From the NCBI GenBank assembly GCA_037157565.1, contig JAZHRO010000013.1, positions 73,091,501 to 73,155,500 on the forward strand: a stretch of DNA of 64,000 nucleotides, in the 5' to 3' direction. The position numbers and the translations under genes were made by a program. Every line of letters begins with the position of its first letter. The first letter of the stretch is position 1. The DNA comes from Thalassia testudinum (taxonomy: Eukaryota; Streptophyta; Magnoliopsida; Alismatales; Hydrocharitaceae). The notes under the pieces were generated by a model. The model saw nothing but the letters and a program-made list of their open reading frames with translations, was not told the origin of the DNA and ran no database searches. Shown here one piece after another: positions 1 through 11,960 of the stretch.

Positions 1-2343
1 GATTTAATTAATGCATGTTATCTCATTAGAAACTTTCCCACGAGTTGAACCATGGTCGAGTCACATTTTTTTTCTTATTCATCTGTCCCTTATTGGGATG
101 ATTTTGTGCAATATTCCCATGATGCATGGCGTGCATGTGGCGCTCTCCTGGCCGAGAGGGCACCACGTGTTTGTCCTACATCCAGTCTACCACTACAGAG
201 TCATGGTCGCAACATAGCGGTGACTACGGTGCCCTTGATCCACGCACAGAGGGCTACCCTACTCAGGCACGCGGTCAGTCGTTTCCGCTAACTGGTGCGC
301 ATTAACAGCACATCACCGAACAACGGAGAGGTTATACCCCTTGAGTATGCGTACCCTCACCCGACTATCCCAGTTGGCCCCATGGGCACAACAAGAGTCA
401 GTGCAAAAAGGCCGTACCTACCCTTGGTCCCAACTCGAGGAGGTCAGTTCTCTCCTTATACAACGAGGTAGTCAGCTCTCCTCAGTGCGCATGCACTCAA
501 GGGCGAGCTCATCCCTACGCTAGTACCAACATGCTAGTACCCACATAGCCGATCGCGGCCCCACTTTCTCACGTTCATTTCACAATTAGGGTCCTCTTTA
601 TGTTGCATTAAGGTTCGAGAAAACCCCCCCTAATTTAGTTCTAGGAATCTCGATGTCGTTAATCCCAGTAATTCACATGTCGCTATCAGGTAGATCTTTC
701 TTAATGTTAAAATACCCATAACTTCATACGTCCACATGCGTGTGTAAAAGTACAATTCTATGTACGTAAAATAAAATATTATACATGCACTTGCACATGT
801 AAAAATACCAACATACACATAAAATGCATACACACACATGCATAAATAAACACACCAACACACGTACAGAATTTTAGGCGTTGTTACCTACGTACACAAT
901 TACATACATGCATAATACATGTGTACCCCACCACCCTTAATTCCACTCACTTGATATTTCACCTCCGAGTTTCTACTCATGCACCGACTCTAGCTCACCC
1001 TAGGATTCAAGTAGATTCCGTAGTGTGGTTGTTTACTAGATCAAGTTGCACTTACTCCTAATATCTCGTATATTATGCCAAACCTCTAGCTTTTACCTTA
1101 GGGTTCATGATCACCCTATGGGGGTTGCTAACAACTTAGCATCGACAAGGCCAATATTCCTCAATTAAGTAGAAATCTCTAGTTTACCTTGAAGTTTAAC
1201 AAAATCCCTAAATGAAAATGCTAACATCTCGGTATTGACAGAACCAACATTCTGCATACAGGTAGGGTTCTCTAATTTACCTTAGAGTTCATATACTCCT
1301 AATTAAAATGCTAACAGCCACTTGGCTAAGGAAGTCTAGGCTCAAATAGAAACATACATTCATGAGTACATACATGCACCTGTGTATATGTAAATAACAC
1401 CTTATCCACTTTATTCCATTCGTGAGGGGAAAATGGCCAAATGAGAGGTTTATTTGAAGACCCAGCCCAATCACGGGAGGGTTCATATTAGGCACATAAC
1501 AATTACTAGAAAGTAAGGAGGGAAAAGATCACTCTACCTAGGTGTTTCGGGAGATATGGGCACACGTAAACTGACCTGAGTACCTCCATTGACCCAGCAC
1601 GTCCTTCAGGGCAAGTCGCATCCGTCCCGAACCCGAAGCCTACATCAAACAAACGGTCAAAAGGAGAATTAGATGCTTTGACAGAATTTTAAGTGTACTA
1701 AGTAGACTTAGAACAGTGCAAATTTGATCTCAAAAGGTGGGAAATTTTGATAGCTTTCCATCGATACCTTGTTTGCGCAAATTCGACACTGTTTGAGCCT
1801 TGAACCGACCAAAATATGGCTTCTAGTTCACGTGAACCAAATCGGACCGATTCCGTCTAACCCGCTCAGGCGAATCGATCTACGTGAATCGACTACCTCG
1901 CAGCTGTCATGTGGCACAAGTCAATTCATCCACGCATAGTACCGTGGATCGCTACCAAAGTGAGCCACCGCACCTCTACGCATAGGATCGCGCCACGTGG
2001 CACGCTCGCATCCATCGATTTTGCACTATTGCGCTCCGCTTTGGCCTCTGCACTGCCGCGCATGTCCCCACGCACCTCAGTTGGTGCGATGCCTCGTCTA
2101 TCGCACCGCACACCTGCAACGCCATGCTCTCCTCCCACTTCACAAACTCTCTCTTTCTCTCTCACCTGTGATTTCTTCCTCTCTCTCTCTCTCTCACAGG
2201 TGTGTTGGGCAGCGCCCGATGGGGGGGGGGGGGGGGGTTCATGGGGGGCATTAGGATTTTAGGTGCGAAAAAATTAGGGATCTAACCCCAAGAGAGCGGT
2301 TTCTCCACGTGGGGTCCCCTACTCAAATGTAGGGGCGTATTAA
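1..2343 (-). mobile_element. Old gypsy-type LTR, cut by window edge
   Basis: Positions 131-330 match, with many changes, the block of the young gypsy LTR family that reads GTGGTGCTCTCCTGGCC through CACGCGGTCAGTCGTTTCC (compare 12901-13060), in the same minus orientation as solo LTRs A, B and C. The rest, including the block at 1640-1890, reads like plant gypsy LTR DNA and has no long frame of its own. The likely LTR 5' end is near 2343, where GGGGCGTATTAAT looks like a decayed reverse complement of a TGTAATACGCCCC start. Its 3' end lies before base 1, so full element or solo LTR cannot be decided. It lacks the AGACGTCT arrays of the young family. Confidence 0.55.
2221..2237. repeat. Poly-G run (17 G)
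   Basis: An uninterrupted run of 17 G follows CAGCGCCCGAT inside the old LTR. Such runs are prone to length error in sequencing and to slippage. Confidence 0.9.
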
Positions 2344-2779
2344 TTGCGGAAAGCCTCTCCCCCTTCAAGAAAAGAATTCTTTCATTTTTTGCATAAGAAA
2401 TTTACAAAGGTCACCTCAGGAAGTACACAATTTCCACGAGGTCCCCCAGGTCATTTCAATCTACTAGCTAGAAAAATTGGTTTAGCATGTTTTTATGTTT
2501 AAGATTAGATTTCTCTACAAATTTTGGTACCTTTGAAACACTCACGCTACATCTCTGTACCAACATAAATCCATGAGCACTTATAGTTGAAAAGCAAACT
2601 TGGAGGTTGAAGCATTTTCATTGAAGTTGTGTAATTAATTATATGAGTTCGAAGTAAGGCAAGGACTTTGGTCGCATCTCTCCTCTCGTTAATGCATCTT
2701 GGCTTACAAAGGGGTGACGACTTTAATTGTATTCTAATCCAAATGATAAATTTTGTTGAACTTTTTGCGCATTTTTTGC
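2344..2779. other. AT-rich stretch, no gene seen
   Basis: No convincing frame, RNA gene or element boundary is visible here. The last part may belong to the LINE remnant that follows. Confidence 0.5.
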
Positions 2780-3130
2780 CCGAGATTTTCAATCATTGAC
2801 TAATGCACTTTCTTCTTTAGAGTCACCTCTTTGTCGGATCATTGCCTAATAAATGTTGGCTGATAACACCTCCAATCTATTTGGAGAATGCCTCTATATT
2901 ACGAATCCAAACCACGTATCTATTAATTTGGTTTCAAGAGCCCTTGAAGAAGAGGCCAACTCCCTTTAAATTGTGAAACATACGACTTTGACATGAAAAT
3001 TTTAAGGATTTTGTGCTTATGGTTTGAATTAAATATGAAATTCTATGCAAACCATTTAAGGGAGTTATTTGTAAAATTATCTCATCTTAAAATGCTATTG
3101 GGGTTAGAAGAAGAATTTCTTTCGTGACAC
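2780..3130 (+). pseudogene. Decayed LINE endonuclease/linker fragment
   Basis: Read across several frame shifts and stops, the plus strand contains a SDHCLI-like string (about 2837-2854), then KKRPTPFK and HENFKDFV separated by stops (about 2948-3015). In plant L1-type LINEs the endonuclease ends in an SDH(C)P motif followed by a segment of the type RPFRFENMW...HPDF. The order and spacing fit, but the fragment is very decayed and neither end is defined. The assignment comes from motifs only. Confidence 0.35.
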
Positions 3131-3995
3131 TCATGTTTTGGTTGAGGCCGTTGATATCAAATATGATGCCTTAGGTGTATCTCTACAAATTGATTTGAAT
3201 GTTGACCTCCGACATGCCTGTTGCTAAGATGATGATATCTAAAAAATGAGGGATGATTTTGTAAGCGAAGGTTCCTTGTCTTGCTCTTGAAGACTCACTA
3301 AAGATAATTGTTGACATTAAGAGTGATTCTTCTCGATATTGCTCAATTGTTGTAGGGAAACTACTCCATACCTGCAAGACAAGGTAAATACACCATTGCA
3401 AACTGAGAAGGATTCCATACCATCGTGGCTCTTAAGCCACCAATTGCTTGTTGTTCATTCATAGGAAATGCCAACATGGAACTAAGGACCGATATAATCA
3501 ATGGTAGAAGTTTTCTCTATTAGAGGAGTTTTGTCTATGTATACAACACTTATTAATTAAGTGGATTGCTTTCAAATGCCTTACATTCAATTGACCTTCA
3601 CTAATATGTGGATCATCATCCACCTATGTTCTTCCTATTGTTTAATTGAGAGTTGATTGTGCATTTTGTATATTATGTGATTCTTAGATACGTACTAGTA
3701 GGTGGGTTAAACTCACTAATTGCTATTGAAAACAAACTTCGATTGTTTTGGCCTTGGTCGAAAGAGGTGTGAATAAGATTGAGTACATTTTTAGCTAATA
3801 AAAATGGGTGTATGCTACTCCAAGCTAGATAAGTTTTCATCTAAAAGCTAAATGCTAATGCAAGTGGATACATTGAATAGAACACCTTTTTTTTTTATTT
3901 AAATAGTTTGACTCTTGCATGTAGACCATAGGCTTTTCCCCCTTTTTCTTTTTCCTTTTTTTCTTGGCGGGGGTGGGAGGGTTGTTGGGGAGGTT
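3131..3995. other. No gene recognised
   Basis: AT-rich sequence with short frames only. Part may be further decayed LINE, since the remnant just upstream has no clear end. A poly-T run lies at 3887-3896, and TAGACCATAGG at about 3922 resembles the duplication flanking the next SINE. Confidence 0.4.
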
Positions 3996-4010
3996 GTAGA
4001 CCGTAGATTT

Positions 4011-4106
4011 TTATTTTTTTTTTGAAGAAGAAGGTAAATACGATGGGCAGGGATTCCATCCCATGACCTCTTTTTTCCCATTTAGGCACTTCAACCCCTT
4101 CATGGC
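4011..4106 (-). mobile_element. SINE copy 1 (tRNA-like head, A tail)
   Basis: On the minus strand this reads a CATGAAGGGGTTGA head, a B-box-like GTCATGGGATGGAATCCC, then GCCCATCGTATTTACCTTC and an A tail (poly-T at about 4011-4023 on the plus strand). It is flanked by an imperfect 14 bp duplication, TAGACCGTAGATTT at 3997-4010 and TAGACCATAGAATT at 4107-4120. It shares the GAAGGTAAATACG-GTGGGC core with the copies at 9309 and 54013. An A-tail, flanking duplication and tRNA-like boxes fit a plant SINE. The parent tRNA is not identified. Confidence 0.6.
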
Positions 4107-4120
4107 TAGACCATAGAATT

Positions 4121-6957
4121 CTATACTCTTCAAAATATGTAAATTTCAAAGTAAATAGAATTTGTGTGGAAATCACCTCCAAAGGTCTTCGTTGCTTCAA
4201 TTTCATTTCTTTCTATCCTTTTCACAAGTAATTTCCCTTCTGTTGCCAAAAACTCTTATTCTATATCTATCAGAGCTTTGTGTCACATGTTCTCTGCTCA
4301 TCTTGGTTTGTTGTTAAATGGATCTAACTGAACCCTAATTTCAGAAGTCAAGTTTGATTCATTTCCTATGTTGCTTACTTGATCCAAGAATACCTTAGCA
4401 AAAGAGATCCATGTATTTTTCATGCACTCTTGCCACATGGTCAAGAATTTAATCACATGAGAAACGTAGTTGTATCTTGTTTGTCAGGAAGGTTCTTATT
4501 GGCCTTAGCTATAGAATAAGGGTATTTGCCAATATATTCTTGCAAACATTTGTGGGAGGTTGGTGATAGAAGATCCTTGCAATACATCATTATAGTGGCT
4601 TTTTGGTATTTACCATTTAATGTGACCTATGAGGAATGTTTGCAGAGGTCCAGATATATATGGTTCTTGTGATGCATATAGGTAAAATAAGCAAGATAGG
4701 TACACATGTTTTCGCATGGAGAACTAGCACAAAGCATCCATCTAAAACAAAAGTTGGTCATTTTGATTAACTTTGTCACATTAAGGGTACTCAAATTTTG
4801 TTATTGTAAATTGAAAATATTCTTCCTAGTTCCTATAGAACTGGGTACAGTGTGTTGATACCAACATAACTAAAATCTCAATTCAGCTTGGCAAATGCTT
4901 GAAAATGTCGATAACCCAGAATCCAATTCGAGTAAACTAAGGAGGAATTGATCATCACACACACACAACAATCCTCCAGATAATATAGAAATGGAGACTC
5001 AAACTCAAATCACTTCTATCAAAATCAGGAATCTCCACTGTGGATCATATCCTTGTAGGCAATCACCCAAAAATTCATATCATTATCAAATTTTCTGAAT
5101 TAAGAGACCTATAATTTTGATTTTACTCGTTTTTTTTTTTCTAAAGAAGTACCCAACTAATTACTGTTGCTTTAGATCAAGAGGTTGTCTGTCTGCTCAA
5201 CTTGTGTGCAGTTGCTGGATACTCACTCCCCCTTGGGTCACTGTGTGGGAACTGTTGGAGAAGGGAGGAGAAAGAGAAAAAAAAAAAAGGAAGATAAAGG
5301 ACGGTGCTGACAAGGTTAGAGGGCGGAGATTGATGGTCACATGTCCCCATCAGAGGGATGTGACCATTCCCGGTTTCCAAAAGAAGTGTAAGGGCCCCCC
5401 TCTTCCCTTGCAACTCCCAATTTGCCTTCTTTGTACAAGAGCAGACTTAACCCCCTCCGCACCTTCTGGTGATGGTTTAAATCCTCTGAGAACACTCGTC
5501 CCTCTCTCTTCTCTCCCTCTCATGCAATGCATCAACAAAAAAGCCTGCAGCTGCAGATGTGTGTCTCTGTCCTCGTCGTCCACACAAACTCTGAGGTGAG
5601 AGGTGTGATTGTTAACGGAAATGGGCTTAATCATTAGATCTAGAGGTCCCCCATGTTTACAACCACATTTGGAAAAGAACCCAAGTGCCTAATTAATTAC
5701 CCTGCAGTATCAAATTAGATGTTAGGTATGGCAGATTTAGATTATTGGACTTGCATGTGGGGTGGGGGGTGGGGGTGCAGGACCACCACTGGTCCCAAGT
5801 GTTTTGGTAGCTGGATCGATTGGGTTAAGCTCTGTGTCGGTGCGATTTATGCGATATGAGGCAGCAAAGTTCGTTCGCTTCCAGGGGCATGTCATTGATG
5901 AATGTTGCACTTTGATACGTAAGTCACAAAACACATGAAGTTTGTGCCAACTTGATCGTCTTTGATGTTGCGCTAGCTAAGGGGGCGAGTTTTATTCTTG
6001 CGAATGAGCCCTGTCGGAGATTACGAAACGTGTTAAGATGTTGATTCATGATAACAACTCTTCTAGTACTTACGTTTGCGCTTAGGGATTATGGAGCAAG
6101 AAACTAATTAACGAGTAAACGCATGAGGTTGTGTTAAACTTGATTGTCTTGTAATGCCTTTATATACGGAGCAACCAACTCCTTCTCGCAAGGCATCACT
6201 CAAGTAAAAGAAGATACACAACATATACATTTGGAGTTTGATAGATCAAAATTGAAACGCAATTATAACGACCCCATTTCATGTATCAGTTTCTTATATA
6301 TGCAACCAAGGATCATTAGACATTGATCTTTGACTAGACAATGCCATAATCATCCGTTATTTTCCATTCTCTTCATGTAATTATAGGTACCGATGTAATG
6401 ATACGGAATCACCTAAAATATTTAGATTTAAGTTGTTAAGTAGTAACTTTTAATATTTATATCCCATTATTCACTTTTATATAATTAAGTTTATCACGTG
6501 AGATTATTATTGAGTTAAGGCGTCACAAATGAGATCATAATTTTTAGATATTTGCACACTCATAAATCATATTTGACAAACACACACAAAGAGTGAGACA
6601 CAAAAATAAAAAAAAATGCAGAGACAAAAATACACAGTTGCCAAGTTTTATATGAACATGCAAAATGAAATTGATAGTAGATGCTTAATATCACTTTTTT
6701 TTTTTTTTTAAGTGACTAAGTTGGATAAGGAGATTATATATCTGTATCCTCTATGCTTAAACTTATAAGAGCTTACATTATAATTAAGTTTATAACCATA
6801 TAAAATCTATATCTTTGATAAATAATTCATGAATATTTCCAAAAGCATTGGCCATGTAACTGTGTGTTTTTAGCTTATGGGATTGACTTAACTCATCCCA
6901 TGGAACATACATCAATGGGTGATAAAAGGATATCACACTCAACATCTTTATATCCCT
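4121..6957. other. Intergenic, no gene recognised
   Basis: Mostly AT-rich. A purine-rich then GC-richer patch at about 5200-5600 gives open frames on both strands, but with poly-A/poly-T ends, no recognisable domain and no splice context, so I do not call it a gene. An ACACACAC tract lies near 4957. Confidence 0.5.
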
Positions 6958-6984
6958 ACACACACACATATATATATATATATA
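6958..6984. repeat. (CA)n/(TA)n microsatellite
   Basis: About five CA units run directly into about eight TA units. A second (TA)n tract of about nine units lies at 10068-10085, inside the dispersed repeat. Confidence 0.85.
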
Positions 6985-7667
6985 GGCACAATGAAATGAA
7001 GTACAGCCCTTTGGGCATCATTTAGATAGGGTAGCTGGGGAATGTACTTGGGAACAATAAAGCACGGGTCCAGCGATTGTTGGACCTATAGGTGTGTAGA
7101 TATATAGGTAGTAGTCCCGTAGATAATAAATACATGCATGGCTGTACAGCCCCCACAAAAGATGCCATTCTTGCACTCGTATGTTCCATGTCTCCCGGGT
7201 GATTGTGTCCGGTTGCTCTTCCTTGGAACTTACCTCATGCTTGCCAGGAAAAATAACATACGTGCAACAGAATTAACATGTGCAATGAAATTTATCTTTG
7301 CTTGTTAACCAAATGCCACCTATCACTTGAATCACAAGATGTACAAAAATTTTCAACAAAATCGATGCGCTTTGCGATGTATAGAGGTAAAAGGACATGA
7401 TCTCCGGACTCTCCGCTATACATGCTGGCATTGATTAACATGTCAATTTATTTAGTAGGCTTTACATACAAAAGGTAGCGGTGAGGCTCCATCGCCACTG
7501 ACGGCCACTTGTGAGGGAATAAATTATCGATGATTTTTTTATTTTAAGTGAAAATTAATGCACGAGTGTTTTTTTTTTTTTTTTTAATGAAAATACATAG
7601 TTATTTTTTTTTAATTCCAAATGAAAACACACATGTGATCTTTTGTTCCGAATCAAAATGTACCAAT
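6985..7667. other. Intergenic with poly-T runs
   Basis: No gene is visible. There are long T runs near 7569-7585 and 7606-7612. Confidence 0.5.
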
Positions 7668-7770
7668 GATTTTTGGTATTGCACTGATGTAATTTGATTT
7701 TGAACTAAAACGCATCCTTGATCTCTGGTTTTGTATTGGTGCGATTTGGTTATGAACTAAAACGCACCGT
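7668..7770. repeat. Two imperfect ~51 bp direct repeats
   Basis: Unit 1 (7668-7719) and unit 2 (7720-7770) both begin GAT....GGT.TTG and contain GAACTAAAACGCA near their ends. A more decayed partial unit seems to precede them from about 7636. There is no open frame across the units. Confidence 0.65.
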
Positions 7771-8650
7771 TTCAAAATGGTTCAGAAGTGGTGGTAGATC
7801 CTATCACGTAGTCGTGCTTGTCGTGCCTTCTGCATTACTTTTTTCAAGATATTTTGAATGCATCGACGCATTCCGTTGATGGGTCTCACTTAGAATGCAC
7901 CAATGCTTACATAGGGGGACATGTGACGCGATTATCACTTCTGCATTGCATTTTAGGTTGCAAAGTACTTGCCTTGATCCATAAAAAAGTGAGGTCGATA
8001 ACAACATTGAAGAAACTTAAATAAAATGGAGGTTTGCAGTAGTTTTTCTTCTATCAAAATGGGCCCTATTTGGGTTTACAAATAGGATTAGCTAGGTCCA
8101 CTCAAACAAACAATCACACAAAGATAACAAGAAAAATCGGTGATCTAGGTCAACCTCAAATGGTATACGTCTAGAGAGAATACTATGACTCTCAAATTTC
8201 ACCAAGTACTTGGTAACACAGGAATACAATCAATGCTCTCTTACTCTCTATGTGCATATGTCCTGCTTCTCATAGGGCACCAACTTTTTACCTGCAAAGT
8301 AATTAAGTTGTAACACTTGTAACATAATGCATACGGATTTCTCATGTAGTGGCAATTGTGGTTAACTGAACGGTCTCCTCGATTAATCACCACATTACCA
8401 CATTTCCTAAAAAAGCGAAGTTGTGGGTTTAATGATTGGTATCCGTCTTTCTCCAGACGACTTAAAAGAAATCACCTGCCTGGTTCTTAGTTGAGCGGAG
8501 TGGGCTATCTGCCTAAACTAATAGGCGAACAGGGACATATTTCGCCTAATCTTGTAAAGTTAGTTTACTTAAGTGGTTAACCCTTATTTACTTAGAAGGT
8601 TAACCCCCTTTTGGTTAACATGAGTTAAGAGTTCTTAACACTAGTTTGTC
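7771..8650. other. Intergenic, no gene recognised
   Basis: Only short frames, on both strands. No motif or element end is recognised. Confidence 0.45.
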
Positions 8651-8674
8651 TAACACCAGTTGCTACTGGTGTTA
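8651..8674. repeat. Perfect 10 bp inverted repeat
   Basis: TAACACCAGT (8651-8660) and ACTGGTGTTA (8665-8674) are exact reverse complements with a 4 nt loop, TGCT. The surroundings are rich in GTTAAC and GTTAAG words. Function unknown. Confidence 0.8.
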
Positions 8675-9308
8675 GGCAACTCGTGTTAAAGTCCCATAAT
8701 TTTGTTGTACTCTCACGATCTCTGATTTAAATTCTTAACACCACTAACAAGTAAATATCACAAGATCTAACACTCCACCTTAACACCAATTAAAGTAAAT
8801 ACGTCACTCTACAAGTAAACATAATTAAAAATTAATATTAATTTCATATTTCTTAACATCACTTCGTTGACCTTTCAAATAAATTAACCCATATAGATTA
8901 TTCCATTCCTTATCATCTTCTAAACAATATAAGAGGCATACTGACTAATAGTGAAGGACTTTGTTCTATGTTAATTATTAAATCCGATTTGTCAAGTGGC
9001 GTTTGGCGAAAAATTGCAACGAAGGATATGTTGTCTACAGTGACGTGAATGAAATATCGAAAGAAATTGCAAGAATCGGTTTTCATAAGATCAAACTTTC
9101 AAGTAGCAAAAGGTGTACCTACTGATCCATGAAAAACTTCGACGCCACCGGACATTAAAATTTACTCCCTAACTACGTTATATAAAAGATGCTTATGAAA
9201 TTAATGGATTATTTCAAATTTTAATAAACAACCAGTACATACAAAGAAATATCACTATTTCACTTGGAGGGTTACCATGTATTTTTCACATAAGTTAAAC
9301 TGCGATCC
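8675..9308. other. Intergenic, no gene recognised
   Basis: AT-rich, with no supported feature. Confidence 0.45.
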
Positions 9309-9417
9309 TTTTTTTTTATTATTTTTATAGAGAAGGTAAATGGGTGGATAATGTAATTTGATCTAGTAATCTTTTGCATGTTAATAGGAAGTTTTACCTT
9401 TGAGCTAACCTCTTGGA
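9309..9417 (-). mobile_element. SINE copy 3 (diverged)
   Basis: A poly-T block at about 9309-9326 is followed by GAGAAGGTAAAT, GGTGGATAATGTAATTTGAT and, near the far end, TTGAGCTAACCTCTTGG. These align in order with GAGAAGGTAAATACGGTGGG, GGGATTTGAT and TTGAGTCAACCCCTTGG of the copy at 54013. This is the most diverged of the three, and no target duplication was found. Confidence 0.45.
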
Positions 9418-10289
9418 TTTCTTAATGGCACGGGGTGTTAAACTGGTAATAAGGACTCAGACTTGGGCCAATTACTTGGAATGGAATGGTGCAGAGAGCA
9501 TGAGGTGATAATTAATTAAGATGGAAATTGGAGGAGTCATTGGGAGAAAAATAAATAAATTACAAATGTGTTGAGAGCCTTCATGCTATACATTCAGGAT
9601 CTGAGATATGTGGGTTCTTCTGGGAAAAAAAAAAAGGGCACTGTTCTAACAACCTATGGTGATTACTTTACGCTCAGATTTTATTTGCAGCAAATATTTA
9701 CCACAATAATTATAATCCAAGAATTGGCATGCAAATTTGAGCGTAAATTTTCGAGACCCAAATTCCGTTTTTTTTGTTTCGGGTCAATCTAACCCATTCA
9801 ATAACTTGCTCGATATGCATTTTTAATGCCATTACAACTTCCAACAAAAAAAAAAAAAATATTATGCTTTGGTTCATACCGATGAAAAAGAATCGAATGG
9901 ATCTCTGAAGCACTGCAGGAAGCACAATGCCTTACCACAAATGGCGAAGGCCATAAATTTTTTTTGTGAATTTTTTTTTTTTTGATACAATTACTGAATA
10001 AACGGTATAATTAATGCGTTAGTTGGCAACTCGTTTTAACAAAATCGAAGCATGATGGAATGACTGATTATATATATATATATATGGGAGGAAATCTAGG
10101 AGATGTGCCGATGCTTGAGTAGTGAATCTAGCTGATCTAACCCTTAGATTGGACCCTCGGCCCAACAGCATGAGAAAGAATTGGACCTTACTCTTCGGCC
10201 CATGGAACAAAGGGATTTTTACTCATATGCCTCCATTTTTTTTTTTTTTTAACAATCACACAAATATCCCCGATCTCTTATTATTTATT

Positions 10290-11284
10290 AAGGGGTGTTT
10301 ATATACATACTTCTGTAAATTTTTAATAAAATGCATATACTCTCATAGAGTTTGTATTTACATGTATACTCCTCATAAAGTAATTACTCCTTTAAAATTA
10401 TATGTCCTTACTCGTTAAATCCAATGAAAAATATTTTAAAGTTTTAAATTTAAATTTTTTTTTCTTGTACTTATCTCCTTGCTTATTCCAACTCCTTTTC
10501 CTCATTCCTCATCTGTGACCTTTTCATCCTTTATCATTAGCCTCCATCACTTATCTCCTCCTCAACTCCTTGGCCGTTCATCTTGGACATAGGGTCCATC
10601 ACCAGCTTGATATGAATTTGCTTGTCTTGGAGGGAGCCAACGAATTCTAGGAGATCAACGTGGGTGTGGAGGGGAGGAGTGGAGGAGAGTCAATGGCGAG
10701 GTTGCGATTGTAGTTGGTGATGGCATCAGTGATGTGACCAAAGGTGTTGTGGGCGACAGAGCAGCTGACGAGGCAGGTGGCTACGAAGAGGTGGGGGAGA
10801 GTGGTGTAGCTGGAGTTGAGGATCTTGGAAAAGTGACGAACAAAGTCAAAGGGGAGGCCACCGTCAAGGGAGGAATGAGTGACAACATTACAGAGGAGGA
10901 GCTTGATGTTGATGACGGCAGCGGTGACCTTGATCTCAGCAACGAGGCAAGAGGGAAAGTTGGGGTAAGAGGATGAGGAGAGGAGTCGGTGGTCGAGGTC
11001 GATGGAGAGGGTGTCGGAGAAGCTATTGTCACAGAGGAGATAACTGCTCGAGAAGTTACGAAGGAGGTTGGTGTGACGGAGAAAGTGGAGGCCAGGGAAG
11101 AGAAGGAAGGGTGAAGAGTTGTAATAAATAGAAAAACAAATATAATTTTTCTTATTTTTAAATTTTTTAAAATATTTTATGTTGGATTTTATAGAGTAGG
11201 GGAACGTATACATAAATACAAAGTACATAAGAATATATATAACTTATCAAAAAATTTATAAAAATATATACAATAAAACTCCAT
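10290..11284. mobile_element. MULE-like non-autonomous element, 995 bp
   Basis: Flanked by an exact 9 bp duplication, TTATTTATT (10281-10289 and 11285-11293), the size typical of Mutator-like elements. Its ends form long AT-rich terminal inverted repeats: the first about 35 bases match the reverse complement of the last 35 at roughly three in four positions, and similarity appears to continue to about 85 bases (TTGTATTTACATGTATAC against TTGTATTTATGTATAC). The paralogous copy at about 36708-36745 is an empty site. The centre (about 10545-11115) is much richer in GC than the ends, as in Pack-MULEs that carry captured host sequence. Confidence 0.75.
10647..11228 (-). other. Open frame in the MULE centre, possible captured gene fragment
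   Basis: A 193-codon minus-strand frame spans the GC-rich centre of the MULE-like element. Its first about 30 residues come from the AT-rich terminal repeat and are unlikely to be ancestral coding sequence. The rest is rich in Ser, Leu, Asn and Asp and matches no domain I recognise. Past the stop at 10647 the same strand stays coding-like for about another 30 codons in another frame, which suggests a frameshifted capture. I give no function. It may equally be non-coding GC-rich sequence read by chance. Confidence 0.3.
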
Positions 11285-11960
11285 TTATTTATTCGGGGAG
11301 TGTCCATCTCAATTTCATACTTCATAATCAAAGGGCTTGGATTGGAAAGCATGCAGAATGTTTTTAAGTGTTTAAACCCCTGCAAAATTCACTCCCCTCT
11401 CACAACCCAAAATGAATGGAGTTTGTATTGCAGGGTTTTGAACACGAAATAGCTTTATTTCAAGTACAACTTCTTAAATTTTGACAAAATATTTGATAGA
11501 GGAGTATGCGCTCTAATTAGTTTCAGCAACTTTTTAAGGTATCTTTATAAATACTGAGAGGTCAAAGTTTGTCTTGTCTAGCTGGAGATGATCTCATAGA
11601 TGAAATTTTCTTTAATAAATTAGCCATTCTCAAAGCTAAGCTCCATATATGAGAATTCGCTACACTTGCCATGCGCAAACACATGACATGAACACTTTAT
11701 AATGCTTACATATGCCTGGAATGTTTGCACCTTGGATATATCTTTTTACAAGATTTAGTATGTGCATCAAAACATCCATATAGTGTGGATGTATGGTTCA
11801 CTAATTTAGCTCCTTATACTCGTAGGAATACCGTGGTCTTTAATGAGAGGTGAAAAATATGTCACTCTTAATAAGAATATTGGATAAGTTTGGAATAAAA
11901 TCTTCTTGTTCTAAGAAGTCAAAGATAAAGGCTGAATGTAATTTGATGGAGGCTCTCCAC

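Larger units (their letters stand above)
9635..11960. repeat. Dispersed duplication, copy 1 (with MULE inside)
   Basis: The sequence from about 9635 to 10289 and from 11285 to about 11960 matches 36150-37345 base by base over long stretches, for example GTGATTACTTTAC at 9659 and 36169, TTATGCTTTGGTTCATACC at 9863 and 36333, and ACATCCATATAGTGTGGATG in both right parts. The order is kept. Copy 2 lacks the 995 bp between, which is the MULE-like insertion. The last part reads weakly like the 3' domain of a LINE, but I cannot prove what the repeat is. Confidence 0.8.

Noticed and set aside
1909..2262. 117-codon plus-strand frame
   Set aside because: It runs into a CT microsatellite and a poly-G run inside an old LTR.
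5117..5634. Open frames of 160 and 94 codons on opposite strands
   Set aside because: No domain, low-complexity purine tract and Phe/Lys runs from poly-T/poly-A. Overlapping frames on both strands suggest chance.
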